Source of the DNA: Gymnopilus junonius
Taxonomy: Eukaryota; Basidiomycota; Agaricomycetes; Agaricales; Galerinaceae
NCBI GenBank assembly: GCA_015501075.1
Contig: JADNYJ010000032.1
Location: forward strand, 226,225-290,224
DNA length: 64,000 bases
Direction of reading: 5' to 3'
Shown here: one piece after another, positions 1-11,576 of the stretch
Layout of the letters: every line of letters starts with the position of its first letter
Numbering within the stretch: position 1 is the first letter of the stretch
The notes under the pieces: model-generated
Databases searched by the model: none
Seen by the model: the letters and a program-made list of their open reading frames with translations, nothing else
What the model was told of the DNA's origin: nothing
Position numbers and translations under genes: made by a program

Positions 1-471
1 AAGAAAGTTCAGACCGACGGTAGAGTTGCAGCACCTCCTTCTGCAGCCCAGATCTTGCCACCATAGTTTAGGGTGAGAGTCAAAAGCTAAACTTGATGAT
101 GCTCATTGGCCAAATAATGCATTCTACTACACGAGTTTGGCGCGCTCAAGTAACTCATAGCCCTTCTTCGGCGCACTTCATATATATCAGGTCTGGGCCT
201 ATCTAGTTCAAAAGACTCATCCATAGTGCATCATTTTCTGGAGGATAGCTCGGCGAATGCAATGCCAAGGAGAGCGGGGACCGCCGGACTAACACTCAAA
301 AGTGTTCGCACGCTACTTTTCTGGCTTATTGCGCCGATGCAGGCGGTCTTCATGAATGTTATCGTTTCATTGACATCATGAATTCGCCGTGTTTTTCTTT
401 CTGCTTCTATCCTTCTCTATTCTCAGGTCCCACAGCGGCTCAGCTGCCTTTCCCTCCTTTTGTCCACCACC
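1..471. other. upstream region, no gene recognised
   Basis: No open frame here resembles a protein I know. The stretch lies upstream of the first gene and may hold its promoter; an AT-rich catatatat run near 178-187 is the only TATA-like site I see. Confidence 0.4.
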
Positions 472-1668
472 ATGGTCCAGACGACTGCTTTGCTTGTTGA
501 TGATCAGGACCCGCAAATTCAGTATCTCTGTGATTCCCTCAATGAACAATTCGCCAGATCGTATTACAATAGGACCTGGACCACCTTAAAAGGTGATGAT
601 TGCAGTAACGGATGGTTCAACTACACATTTTATGGTCAGTGCGATCTCTAGGCGCGTCTTCACATTTCTTACGCATGAACCATAGGGACAGGAATTCATG
701 TAGCCGCCTCCGTCGCTTCGTCAGGTGCCAGTTACAGTGTAAAAATTGACGACGGAGAATTTGTCCCCCAATCTGGAAAAGGGGAATATACTTCACCGCC
801 TCTTTCGGATGGGAAACATACAATCACCTATGCCATAGAGTCTCCTCAAAATGCGAATTTCCTCCCGGCTTTTGATTATCTCGCTATCACTCCTGGGTCG
901 TCCACACCCCTTGAAGGGAGAACGCTTGCTGTGGATGATGGCGATGATTCTGTTACTTACTCTAGTGGATGGACAGGCAGGCCTGCAGCCCTACCCTCCT
1001 TCGCCTCATCGCCCTCACTCTATGAGAATACCACACACTGGAGTTCGACCATTGGGGACTCCCTGCAGTTCAAATTTGAAGGTAAGCCATAATTAGGTTT
1101 TGATAAACTTCCGCACTAGACACGTATATTAATAAACTCTATCTCAGGCTCGTCCGTGTCAGTCCTCGGCATCGTGACAAACATCTCTTTGGGCAACATA
1201 ACAGCTACCTATACCCTCGACGGAGTTTCCAATGTTCAAGGCCTTCCTCAAGGAACTCTTGATTCTTTACCCATGGTCAATCTATTCCATGCCGATGTCC
1301 AACCCGGAGTCCACACGCTCGTTCTCAATATCACAGAAATTCAAGCCCATCAAGCGCTTGGTGTTGATTTCATTGCCTATAATGCAACCTCCAACAGCAT
1401 CTCATCTCTTTCGGGCGGTATCCAGCAATCTGCAGATACTCTCAGTACGGGTTCCAAAGCAGGCATCGCTATTGGCGTTCTAGCATTCGTTGCCTTACTT
1501 GCTTCTCTCTTCGGTGTCCTGCACAAACGTTACACGCGTAACAGGAATCCTAAATTCCGTCTGTCAGATGGTGGTAAGGATTTGTCTCTTTTCCATTCGA
1601 ACTTTTATTGATCTTTCCATGTAGTTGAATCTGGGTTCAAGAAGCCATTCCCACCTACCACATGGTAG
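472..1668 (+). CDS. single-pass membrane protein with two VDDxD beta-sandwich-like modules
   Basis: A 342-residue protein built from four exons (472-634, 686-1081, 1148-1573, 1625-1668); all phases fit. It belongs to a large Agaricomycete family of membrane proteins with repeated jelly-roll-like modules. The module signature is visible twice: LLVDDQDPQIQY near residue 7 and LAVDDGDDSVTYSSGW near residue 145. Each is followed by a stretch rich in Thr and Gly and N-glycosylation sites (NYT, NTT, NIS). A hydrophobic helix around residues 290-315 (AIAIGV to SLFGVL) is followed by a basic stop-transfer HKRYTRNR and a short cytosolic tail. No classical signal peptide is visible, so the transmembrane helix may act as a signal anchor, or an upstream exon is missing. 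The start is the first ATG in frame. Function is unknown; surface binding or wall sensing is inference. Confidence 0.72.
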
Positions 1669-2089
1669 ATGAACTGTGTCTTTTGTTGTAACACGATTCG
1701 CCTTCCGCCACTCTTGTTATCGTTCATTCTTGTTCCATGTACTCGGCCACTGGAGAAGCTTGTTCCATCATACCGGGTATGGTTGCAGTGAGCCTGGTAT
1801 TCTGTAATTATTAAATTTATATACCTGTAACGTGTACGATGTGATGGCATATGGACCTCACATGAAGTTAACCTGCTCAATATACATTATTTTCGTTCTC
1901 TTCAGCTTGTCTCCCTTCTAAAACTAGTATGTAAAGGTACCAGAACCGGGTGATCGAATGCCACATGGCTTGTGTCCGTTATGTAATCAATTGTATTTTT
2001 GTCGTCGAGTTGAATTCACTCCTTTTCACGTCGGCACGTCATCTTGACTTCCTCTTGTCTATGCTCACTTTCTCCAGGGTATAACCGAG

Positions 2090-3285
2090 ATGAGGCTTGG
2101 AAGCAGAATAGCGGCAGGTTTTCGGACTCATCCAAACCTTCTATCCAACTCCAAATCCTATACGTTCGGGTCAAGATGTCTTTCCACAGAACCCGGTGCT
2201 GGGCCCAGCGATCCTCGCGCGTACTGCAAGGACTTTGTTCGAAAATATGACTACGACTCGTATCTAAATTCATACTTCTATCCTCGAGACTCACAGAACG
2301 GGTTCTTCGCTCTCAAGGCTTTCTCCGTGCGTTCTCTCGCGCCCTCCCAAGGAACACCGTTGAACTCTGCTTAGGTAGAGCTTGCAACTGTGCAAGACAA
2401 TGTTTCGAACGCGATGCTTGGAAAAATGAGGATGCAGTTCTGGAGGGACACGGTCAAAGACATGAACGAGGTGCGCATGATGTCCCCATGAGTAATGGTT
2501 AAATGACCAACTAGATTATCCTCCTAGGGCAGACCGCCAAAACATCCGATTGCTCTGGCACTTGACCAAACTTCACAGCGAACGAAGATGTCTGCCTATC
2601 ACCTTAAACGAATAGTTGATGCGAGGGTGGGCTTTTGCAGGAGGAGCATATATGACAAGTTTCTGATTGTTAGCAGGATGCAGAACTACAAACGCCGTCT
2701 CACCTGACGGTAGACTCTTTAACTTCCCATGCCGAATCAACCTCAAGCACGATCCTCTACCTCTTGCTTTCCCTATTATCCTTGCAGTCAGAGACCTTAT
2801 CGCACGCAGCATCCCATCTTGGTGCAGCTCAGACCTTTTCCACCCTCCTTAGGGCTCTGCCGTATCACGCAAAGCAAGGACGAATGGTAATCCCAGCGGA
2901 GATTACTGCTAAACATGGTGTTAGCCAAGAGGAGGTATTTCGACATGGACCGCAGGCACAGGGAATTGAAGATGCGGTTTTCGAGTTCGCTACCCTCGCC
3001 CATGACCATTTAACTACGGCTCGTGACATGCTAACAAGCTTCGAGGGGTCGAATGGGCGGGTGCCTAGGGAAGCGATGCCGATCTTTCTTGCTGGGGTGC
3101 GTGTGATTAGCGTTGTTACAACGGACATGGAAACTGAAAACCGACATGTTTCACAGGTGCCAGTGTCAAATTATCTCAAGCGTTTGGAGAAGGCGAATTT
3201 CGACGCATTCGACCCGAAACTACAGGCGAGAGACGGTCTGCTTGCATGGCAGATGTGGAGGAGCTTCTCAAAAAGGCGAATTTAG
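2090..3285 (+). CDS. NDUFAF6: NDUFAF6-like complex I assembly factor (phytoene/squalene synthase fold)
   Basis: A 326-residue mitochondrial protein from five exons (2090-2326, 2375-2470, 2528-2626, 2677-3096, 3157-3285). The N-terminus is rich in Arg and Ser (MRLGSRIAAGF) as expected for a matrix targeting peptide. The body reads like the squalene/phytoene synthase family: KMRMQFWRDTVKD, HPIALALDQ, ESTSSTILYLLL, LLRALPYHAKQGR, VPVSNYLKRLEKANFD. In animals and fungi this branch is not a terpene synthase; it helps assemble respiratory complex I. The DxxxD metal-binding motifs of true synthases are not evident, as usual for this branch. The last intron (3097-3156, 60 nt) is a multiple of three without a stop, so it can also be read through; the joined form FLAG-VPVSNYL matches the family better. 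Confidence 0.85.
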
Positions 3286-3513
3286 GAGATAATTATACTA
3301 ATTTCCAAATATGGTAGTTAAATAGCTAAAATAATTCAGCTCCGTCCGAATCTGGATCTGTGAAATGTCGCTTTGCTTTGACCACGGCTTTATTTCTAGA
3401 CACTGCCAGCTACTCCCATCTGCCTGACCTCCTCCGACCCGTCCTCCTTCTTTCCTTCCGCAGCATCCGTATTCTCCGAAACTCATCTTCTTTCCCCGCC
3501 ACGACCTTGTCGT

Positions 3514-6500
3514 ATGGAACGCCTCTGTGGTCTGTTCAGGCCCTTATTGCAATCCTCATCAGCACTGCTCAACTTCGCATGAATTTTAGATGAAATCCTG
3601 CAGCTCATCTTCTACGAGCTTGTTGACCCAAGTCCTTTGACCCGTGTTTCCCAACGCTTCTACCGCTTCTCTCAGGACCCATATGTCAGGGCACATTACT
3701 TTCTCAATCACTACGGCCCAGGAGAGGCGGTCTACTACGCCCTGGGACGAGGGAAAGTTGTCACTGAACGAGTTCTTGATGTATGTCACCCCTTTCTGTC
3801 GGGGCCATGTCTGATTTTTCTCACCATCACTTGTTCACGTACAGATTCTCTTGTCGAGTGGTGCCCATCTTTCCCGGTATCTTGTACAGATTGCGGTGCA
3901 CCATTATTTCTACACTCAAGCGCATTTCATAAAAACGCATTGGGTCCGGCATGTGTCGCTTGGCGTCATGTCCCATTTTCTTAAGCTAGCGGCGGAGCGA
4001 TATGGAGAAATATCATTCGCAAAGGTAAGATATATGCAGCTTTGGAGTAAAAAAAATTCTGACGGAAACCTTAGGGAGACGATGATGGGACGACGTTTAG
4101 CATTTTTCTGAAGGAAAACAGACTGCCGCCTTCCTTGAAAACAGTAACTTGGGAAACTATCAAAACCCTCATGGAGACTTACAACGTACGCTCGGCTCTG
4201 GATAAGTTTGTACATGGCTGACAGCAATATTACAGTTCATTCCGTTCAGTAATCGAGTAAGCACAGCGTATGCTCCCGCAATTCGCGGTCTAACGTTTGA
4301 TGTTGGTACAAGGATCCCATCATGTCTCAATTCCCTCTAGCACTAGCAGTTGAGCCCAGACTTCTTCCATGTGCCGTTGCAAATGGATTTTCTTTGGACC
4401 CCAAAGTAATCTCCAATCCAGCTCTGCAAAACTACGCGTTTCTCAAGTATACACTTCTCGCTTTGTCTAGTACCGCGACTTCGTATTCCGAAAGATGTTT
4501 GAACGACCGTCATCTTCGAGCGAGACGCGCGCTGAAGATATTGCTGAGAGTGTAAGAGAACTATGCAAATTGGACCCTTTGTAAGTTATTGTTATAGGTT
4601 TACCAGGCTATCCCTGAAGTGTAGTTAGAATGTTTGTAACGCGGACCGTTGCGGCTGAAATTTGCATGGAGGCAAAAGCAAACGAAGTCGGGTACGCCGC
4701 TCTCAAGCTGTTGGATAACTCCGGTCACCTCCGTTTTGACCTATCGTAGGTACAGTCCGCAATGGTCCTTGATTCCAACTAACGCTTTCTTGACAGAGTA
4801 CTCATCGAAGACCTCCTACGGGTAATAAATTTCTTCGCCCATGGAATTTACACCCGACTTATTTCTTCACAGACGTTCCTCAAGACGCGGTCCATTTCCA
4901 GCGCCGTCACAGGCGAAACTCTTCTTTATCTGTTCTCGGAATTCCCTTCATCCGATGTGTCTGTGCGCTTGGTCATGCTTCTTCTGGTCTTTCTCTCGGC
5001 AGAAGATACGCGGATGTCGACCACGGCCATCAAAGCAAAGCTGGACCTACTAGGCCTGACACCGGTCACGAAACGGGATATTTTCAACGTGCTTGTCAAT
5101 CCATTCGTTGAAAAGTTCAATACCATAATGAACTTTGCCCGAGCCGAAGTTAGCACGACAGATGAAGGATCCAAGGGCATGTCTCCTATAGAAATTGAAG
5201 CCTTGGTCGAAGAAGTCGCTGATAAGTGCCTAGAAATTGCTTGCAAGGTTTGTAACGTAAGATTGTTATATTCACGGAAACATTTCTGATTTCATCGCCA
5301 GGGCAAACTCTTGAGAAGGCTTCATGAATTATTCCCTGCTTTAAAGAGCTCCCTTGCGCCTTTGATTGTCGAGAAGTATCGAATCAACATAGAAGACCTA
5401 CCGTCATGGGAAGCGGACTCATACCAACCTTATACATCCACGCTTTGTCTGGATTTTTTAAACTACGACATGGGCGAGGTACACACTCCGGCAAGCCTGA
5501 TGCCTGAACGTCGCAAGATTGAATCGGTAGATGGCGAAAATATGGAGGTCGATGGAACCTATACTGATATTAAACCTGCTATGGAAGATATACAAAGTCC
5601 AGGGACTGAAGGAGCATCGGATCTGGTATGTTGACCGTTTATACTGACTGTAGTTGACATTTGACATAGTTTTCCATGCTCCTCCTCCCATAGGGTATAA
5701 TTACTCAGGAGTCTTTGACAACCATGATTCGACACGATGAGGCTACGCCTGTTCGCTCTCGAAGGAGGATCTTTTATTCTTATGCACCGTATGGTACAAA
5801 CAGCAAACTGTCTTATCCGCAAGGTCAGTTCTTGGTTTCTATCCTGGGAACCTCTTATACACCTTTCATTAGATCCCCTGCCTGTCGGAAGATGGGCAAA
5901 AAGCGTATATGATGCTAAAAGCAGCGTAATGGCAGTATTTATGACTCACGCAGTTCTTAATGACAACACTGGCGTATGTCATACTTCTAGGCCGAGAGTT
6001 GGATTGACACTGACATGAATTTTATCTAGATGCTACACCATTATGTCATATACAACGATCCGTCAAATCCGCATCGCGTCCCAATCACTTTCAAACATTT
6101 TCAATTGCTTGCACGCTTAGGTAGACCTCCGGTATGCAATATCTGACAACGAATTAAATTCTGAAGATGTCTAACCTGACAACGGAACAGAACTTCTACC
6201 TCTGGAACGGTATTGAAGCAGGGGCCCAATTTTATATGGATGAGAATGACTACTTGTCGACGTCTGACATCGCCAAAAATTCGATTTCTAAACAGGAAGT
6301 TAAAGCTGAAGTATCACAAAATCTTCCTCCATCACCCGGCCATTCTTCAACTAACCATCGAGGAAAGAAGCGGCCTCGACGCTCGGCTGCACAATCCGTC
6401 CGTTCATACGCTGTGCCAAGCTCGGATGATGAAACAATTGCCGAGGACGCGCTTAGTCACGAAGATGATCAAATGCGTTCCAGGGCAACAAATTTGCAGA

Positions 6501-6900
6501 TGTGGATCAAGCATTTAAGTCAGTTACTTAAAGTTGAAACGCACAAGGTGAGTTGCTTCACTCGTGGCTCTTGGTCATGACTAAAAATGTATCTTTAAGC
6601 ATGCGGAAAAAAAGAAACAGCTCGAAAAGGACGCGTCGCCAGAAAACTCAGAAAAGAAATTTAAATTTCAGAAGGTCAGTTTGTACTAAAATAGACCGAA
6701 GGGGGTTATTAATGTTTTTTTTTTGTCAGAATGATTTTGTTAGGTCCCTGACTGTGAACCTTCGCAATTTGCGAAAGCTCGAATCGGAGACCCGTTTGTC
6801 AAATAAGTTCAATCATGAAGAATTCATGCCAGATAATTCTGACTACGATGACGATTACTCGTCAAGAAGGACGAAACGACGCAAGACAACCTCTGCCTAA
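3514..6900 (+). CDS. large nuclear protein with N-terminal F-box-like motif, 17 exons
   Basis: Reading through 17 exons gives 832 residues with every phase consistent. The first exon is only 16 nt (3514-3529) and supplies MERLC before the acceptor at 3589; exon 5 is 21 nt (4236-4256) and exon 9 is 25 nt. The N-terminus DEILQLIFYELVDPSPL is F-box-like and is followed by helical repeats (YGPGEAVYYALGRGKVV, HVSLGVMSHFLKLAAERYG) conserved among Agaricomycete hypothetical proteins. The C-terminal third is acidic, then basic, with KKRPRR near residue 655 and RRTKRRK at the end, so a nuclear location is likely. I do not recognise a named orthologue. An F-box would suggest a role in an SCF ubiquitin ligase, but that is inference. 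The start is uncertain because the first coding exon is so short. Confidence 0.68.
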
Positions 6901-7103
6901 GGCGGGGTGTGTAACTTATAACAATGCCACAGTTTACCTTTTTAACTCATCTATTACCTACTACTGCACTCATCCATAACTGAACATTGATACATTTCTA
7001 TCCATCGCATTGTGACTGTATCATCACGTGATTACATCCTAGCTTCATTGTCTGTCGTAATATTAAATATAAACCCAACTGGAGAAAACACGACCTTCAA
7101 AAT

Positions 7104-9351
7104 CTATATAACGTATCTGTAATTAGGATGCCTGTCACCCAGTCTTTGCTTCTCCTCGGCAGATTCATAAGCCTCTTTGCCATCATTCGTCTCCTCGAGC
7201 CTTTCACGTCGTCTGTTTTCGAGGGTCATCCATGAGAAGAGGTACAACGTGATGATGACTGCAAAAACAAGATATCCAATGGCAATGGCATGAGGTTTTC
7301 TGTAATGATTCCCGGCCAAATTGGGCCTGTAAACCAGGACACTAGACAAAGACGTCGGTCACCAGGAAACATATCATCCTTATGTGATAAATTACCCTGC
7401 AATGGCACCCACGTCGCCAATCGTGATTTGCATTGCGACAGCGACAGCACGTTTAGTTTGTGCAGAAACATTTTCACCTGGCCAGCTTTTGGGCAGTCGT
7501 CAGAGCTTCATAATACGACATACGTAGGAAATACAGACCTGAGGAGGATCGCGTTTCCGGTGTATACGCCTGCAGCTGCAAAGTGAACTCCAACATACTG
7601 CGCACCAGCTGAGGAAAAATACATATCGTAGGTCACCTCAAGAAGAATGTCAGAAGTAGGGACGAACCTGTCTCGGTAGTGATTAGAATGATATAACCTA
7701 TTGAGCGCCTACATGAATATCAATGTCTGTCCAAAATAAAAAAGGACTGACCAATGATCGCCACCCCAGCTGAGCCAATGATAAGCGGCGCCCTTTTGTC
7801 TATCTTGGCAGACAACCACACTGTCAACCAGATGGAAATGGCAGCTAGACTGTTAGGAGGTACTGTCATCCTGCAAGCATAGACTCAATGATGGTGATTC
7901 TGACTATTTCCCGTATGTCAACCTACAACTGTGCTTGCCAACTTTGGAAGCCAAGGCCAGCAATAATTGTTGGCTGAGAGTAAATATTGTCAGATACGAC
8001 AGATATCCAAGAGGAGAAAACTTCTCACCAAGAAAAGACTCAAAGAATAGAGAACAAATGCAAAGCCATGGAAGAGGAATGCATAAGCCCAGACAAGATG
8101 GTCTGTTACAGCTTGACGGACATAACCCCACTCAAAGTGCTCAACAAGTCCCGCATCTGAGTCTGCTTTGAGTCGTAGAATAAGACGTGCTTTCTCAGAT
8201 TCTGTGAGCTGTGCAGGTTGCAGAGGCGTCAATAATGCGCAGTTGCCGGGAAGTGAACTCGTCACGTACGAATTTCGCTTTATGCGGCCAAGTAGGGACT
8301 ACAAAATATGCCAACAGGGATATTGCGACCGTTAAGAGGCCTTCGATTATGAAGATCCTTTTCAACGCTATGAGTTGGCGAAATTGAAGTTTCGCAGAAA
8401 TTCCGTACCACTGCCAACCTTTTCGACCACCAATGCCATCCATTTTACCTATTGCAAAGGCAAGGATACCTAGAGGTGGAGTAAGGTAAGAATGAAAAAA
8501 AAGTATGCCCCTTTGTTGGACTTACCACCAAAGGCACCTGCGAGTGCAGCGCCACCAAAGAAGGTCGCGACTCTCCAGCTGCGTTCATGCCTGCGATAGT
8601 ACACCGAAAACACGTAGATAGAACCAGGAAACAAGCCAGCTTCCGAAACACCAAGAACTGACAATTAAGGTGAGCGAAAGAGTAGCAATCTCGCTGAACT
8701 AGATTTACTCACGGAATCTTATGCCGAATAACCCTGCCTTGTTGGTGACAAGGCCTTGACAAACGCTAACTATACCCCAGAAAAGAGTAATTGTAGGCAA
8801 CCAAACTTGGGGATTAAGACGCTTTAAGCTGTCGACATATAAGAAATTGCAGCCAAAATTAAGTAAGGGACCTTACACAATCTAATAAATAGTCAGTAGA
8901 GAATGGACAAGTCCCAGAACAACGTACATTTGCTGGTACTTCAAATAATACATATCCAACGAAGTATAAGGCCAACGAGGAGTTATACCCCGGCGCTGAT
9001 ACATGCAGGTCCGTTGTCAGACCGAGAATCCTGCAACCACATTCGTATGAGAAATGACGACCCTAAGAAGAAGGCCTGACTTTGCATTTCCGATATTCGT
9101 CCTTTTACGTGAGTTAGAACGAAGTAAACGGAAAGTCTAAGAGGACACGAACCTATCCAAGAAACTCAGAAGATAGAGAAGTGTCAGGACGGGAATAAGA
9201 CTTGACGGGGTAGATGAGCGCTAGTGTTCACGCAAAGAAGTGTTCTATAATACCGAAGATCGATCTTCCTAACAAGCGCTCTGTCCTCAGGAGTGTCGAA
9301 ATCGTCGGCGGCCGAGATCGAACCTTTCTCTGAAGCAGCCTTAGCGGACAT
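7104..9351 (-). CDS. MFS transporter, anion:cation symporter (allantoate/pantothenate permease) family
   Basis: Sixteen exons on the minus strand join into 481 residues with all phases correct. Family signatures are clear: TPEDRALVRKIDLR, LLYLLSFLDRTNIGNAK at the first helices, APGYNSSLALYFVGYVLFEVPAN, GLVTNKAGLFGIRF, VSEAGLFPGSIYVFSVYYRR, GIGGRKGWQW, and the C-terminal LGDRHPNYRYV typical of Dal5/Tna1-like carriers. About twelve membrane helices are expected in the plasma membrane. The substrate, a small carboxylate such as a vitamin or allantoate, cannot be told from sequence. The gene contains a 5-nt exon (8877-8881) that completes VPAN-IV-LKRLN, plus exons of 21 and 30 nt. It is divergent from VMA6. 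The ATG at 9351 is chosen because MSAKAASEKG directly precedes the conserved acidic N-terminus. Confidence 0.9.
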
Positions 9352-10013
9352 GGCAGCAAAAGCAAAGGTCTGGGGCCTCTCCAGCAATCGTCCCAGGGCA
9401 TTCTTATAGCATTGCAACGATCCTTCGTCAGCGCTGCGTGCACGAAAACAAACGCAAGGAGAAGGAGATAGCTTGTCGCAAGAGCTCCTTGAAATTGCGC
9501 CATGCGTGGAAATCAGACGTCATGTAGCATGGGTTCTTCAATACCGGTGTTGAACTTTGGGCGTGGATGGATCTTCAGGGGGAAAGTGTAACGATAACAG
9601 AGGTGATTATCTTCCATTAGCCGTCGCGTACATAATTCGAGCAGAATTTCAGTCAGCTTTCGAGGTGCCAATACGACTAAATTTGCGTGTTCTCGCGCCC
9701 GGATATCGTAGGTTGTCGTCCATGGGTATTTGATGGCAATTATAGATACTGTATTCTCGAACAGCCCAAGTCCAAGTTTGCAATATTTATAAGTTTGAAT
9801 AGTGCTGTATTCGGTAGGGAGAAACCGTTACAGAATGCGAGAGACAAACGCGCTCTTGGCACCCTAAGTAGATCCATGTCAGCGATGGCAATTTGAGTGG
9901 AAAGATCCAAATTGAAATCGGCACTTACACCCGCTAACCGTGAGAAAAAATTGACATCGTGACCGCATTGCTCTCCTCACTGCGCTTCAAGTTGGTAGAA
10001 ACAATCGACGTTC
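9352..10013. promoter_or_regulatory. divergent promoter region between MFS transporter and VMA6
   Basis: This 662-base gap separates two divergent starts. No conserved coding sequence is seen, so it should hold both promoters and 5' leaders. I find no clear TATA box or operator. Confidence 0.4.
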
Positions 10014-11319
10014 ATGGAGGCCCTGTTTTTCAATGTAACGTATTTTTAATATGTCATGATTTACCAAGAGACTTAACTTACCTATAAGCCAATCTTCAGG
10101 TTAATAACGGGTTTCTCGAGGCCATCGTAAGGGGCTACAAGGCCGGCATTCTCACCCAAAACCAATATTCCAACCTGACGCAATGCGAGACTCTAGAAGG
10201 TGCAGTTTGAGGGAACTATTATTCTCTTGAGATGTACTGATTCATGTGTTCCAAGATTTCCGAACGCAGTTGTCTGCGACCGACTACGGCAACTTTCTTG
10301 CCAATGAGCCCCTGCCCATCTCGACGTCAACAATAGCCGACAAAGCAACTCAGGTCCTGGTCGACCAATTCAACTACTTGCGTAATAATGCAGTGGAACC
10401 ATTGGCCAAGTTCTTGGACTACATTACGTGCGTCGCTATAACAGTCTTTTGCAAAGTTATTCAATATTTTATACAACAGGTATGCATATATGATTGACAA
10501 CGTCGTCCTGTTGATCACTGGAACGTTACACGAACGCGATACGCATGAGCTACTCGAACGGTGCCACCCACTAGGAGTTTTCGATACTATGCCCGCTCTG
10601 TGTGTTGCTACGAATGTCGAGGAACTGTACCAGAGTGTCCTCGTCGAGACACCACTAGGTGCGCTATCAACATTGCTTTCATAGTTGACAGCCATTAACT
10701 CGTTCGTGAAACAGCGTCCTACTTCAGAGATTGCCTTTCCGCCAACGACCTGGACGACCTTAATATCGAAATCGTCCGTAACACAGTGTACAAAGCCTAC
10801 CTCGAGGACTTCTACAACTTCTGTACCACCCTTGGCCAACCCACTTCGGATGTATTGCACAAGATCCTGGAATTCGAAGCAGACCGTCGTACCATCAACA
10901 TCACTATAAACTCCTTCAACACCGACCTTACAAAGGAACAGCGTGCCAAGTTATTCCCAGCTTTCGGTCGCCTCTTCCCAGAGGGCAACAACCAGCTTGC
11001 AAGAGCAGACGACATGGATCAAGTCCGCATGGTGTGCGAGAACGTCTCAGAATATCGGTCTTTCTTCAACGAGGCTAGCTCGTCTTCGCAAGGCAATGGC
11101 AATTTCGACGACCTAGCGGCAGCATCCCATCTTGAGGACCGGTTCTTCAGAATGGAAGTGCATCTGAACAAACTCGCTTTTTTGCAGCAATTCCATTATG
11201 GAATATTCTACAGTTACATCAAGCTGAAGGAGCAAGAAATCCGTAATTTGACCTGGATTGCAGAGTGCATTGCTCAGGACGCCAAAGACAGGATACAGGA
11301 CTATATACCCATTTTCTAA
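10014..11319 (+). CDS. VMA6: V-type proton ATPase subunit d
   Basis: Five exons (10014-10034, 10100-10199, 10256-10427, 10480-10658, 10715-11319) give 358 residues, close to the usual 345-355. The subunit sits on top of the membrane rotor and couples it to the central stalk of the vacuolar proton pump. Recognisable family blocks are [86 protein letters not shown], and the C-terminal [20 protein letters not shown] and [15 protein letters not shown]. The first exon holds only seven codons. A second Vo subunit, a c-type proteolipid, is encoded near 25 kb. Nothing is broken and identification is firm. Confidence 0.96.
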
Positions 11320-11576
11320 ACCCGCTTTAAGTATTTTTCTTGTAATTCCAGCATAATCACAGGTTCATAATTTATCATTTCGCCATTATGGAGTCATCGT
11401 TTGGAACAAGATTCCAAAAAGTTCCAAGGTAGGACAAGGAAAAAATACAGATAGACTATGATACATTATAATCTAAAGGGATACATCTAAACGAACTAAT
11501 AATACAAATATTAACAGCACCAGAGTGTCTATATTGATAGTTTAATTGTTGCGTAGCAGATGGACATGAGTCACAA

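Noticed and set aside
389..589. Hydrophobic frame starting MFFFLLLSFS as a signal peptide for the first gene
   Set aside because: It is in a different frame from MVQTTALL, and no splice site joins the two.
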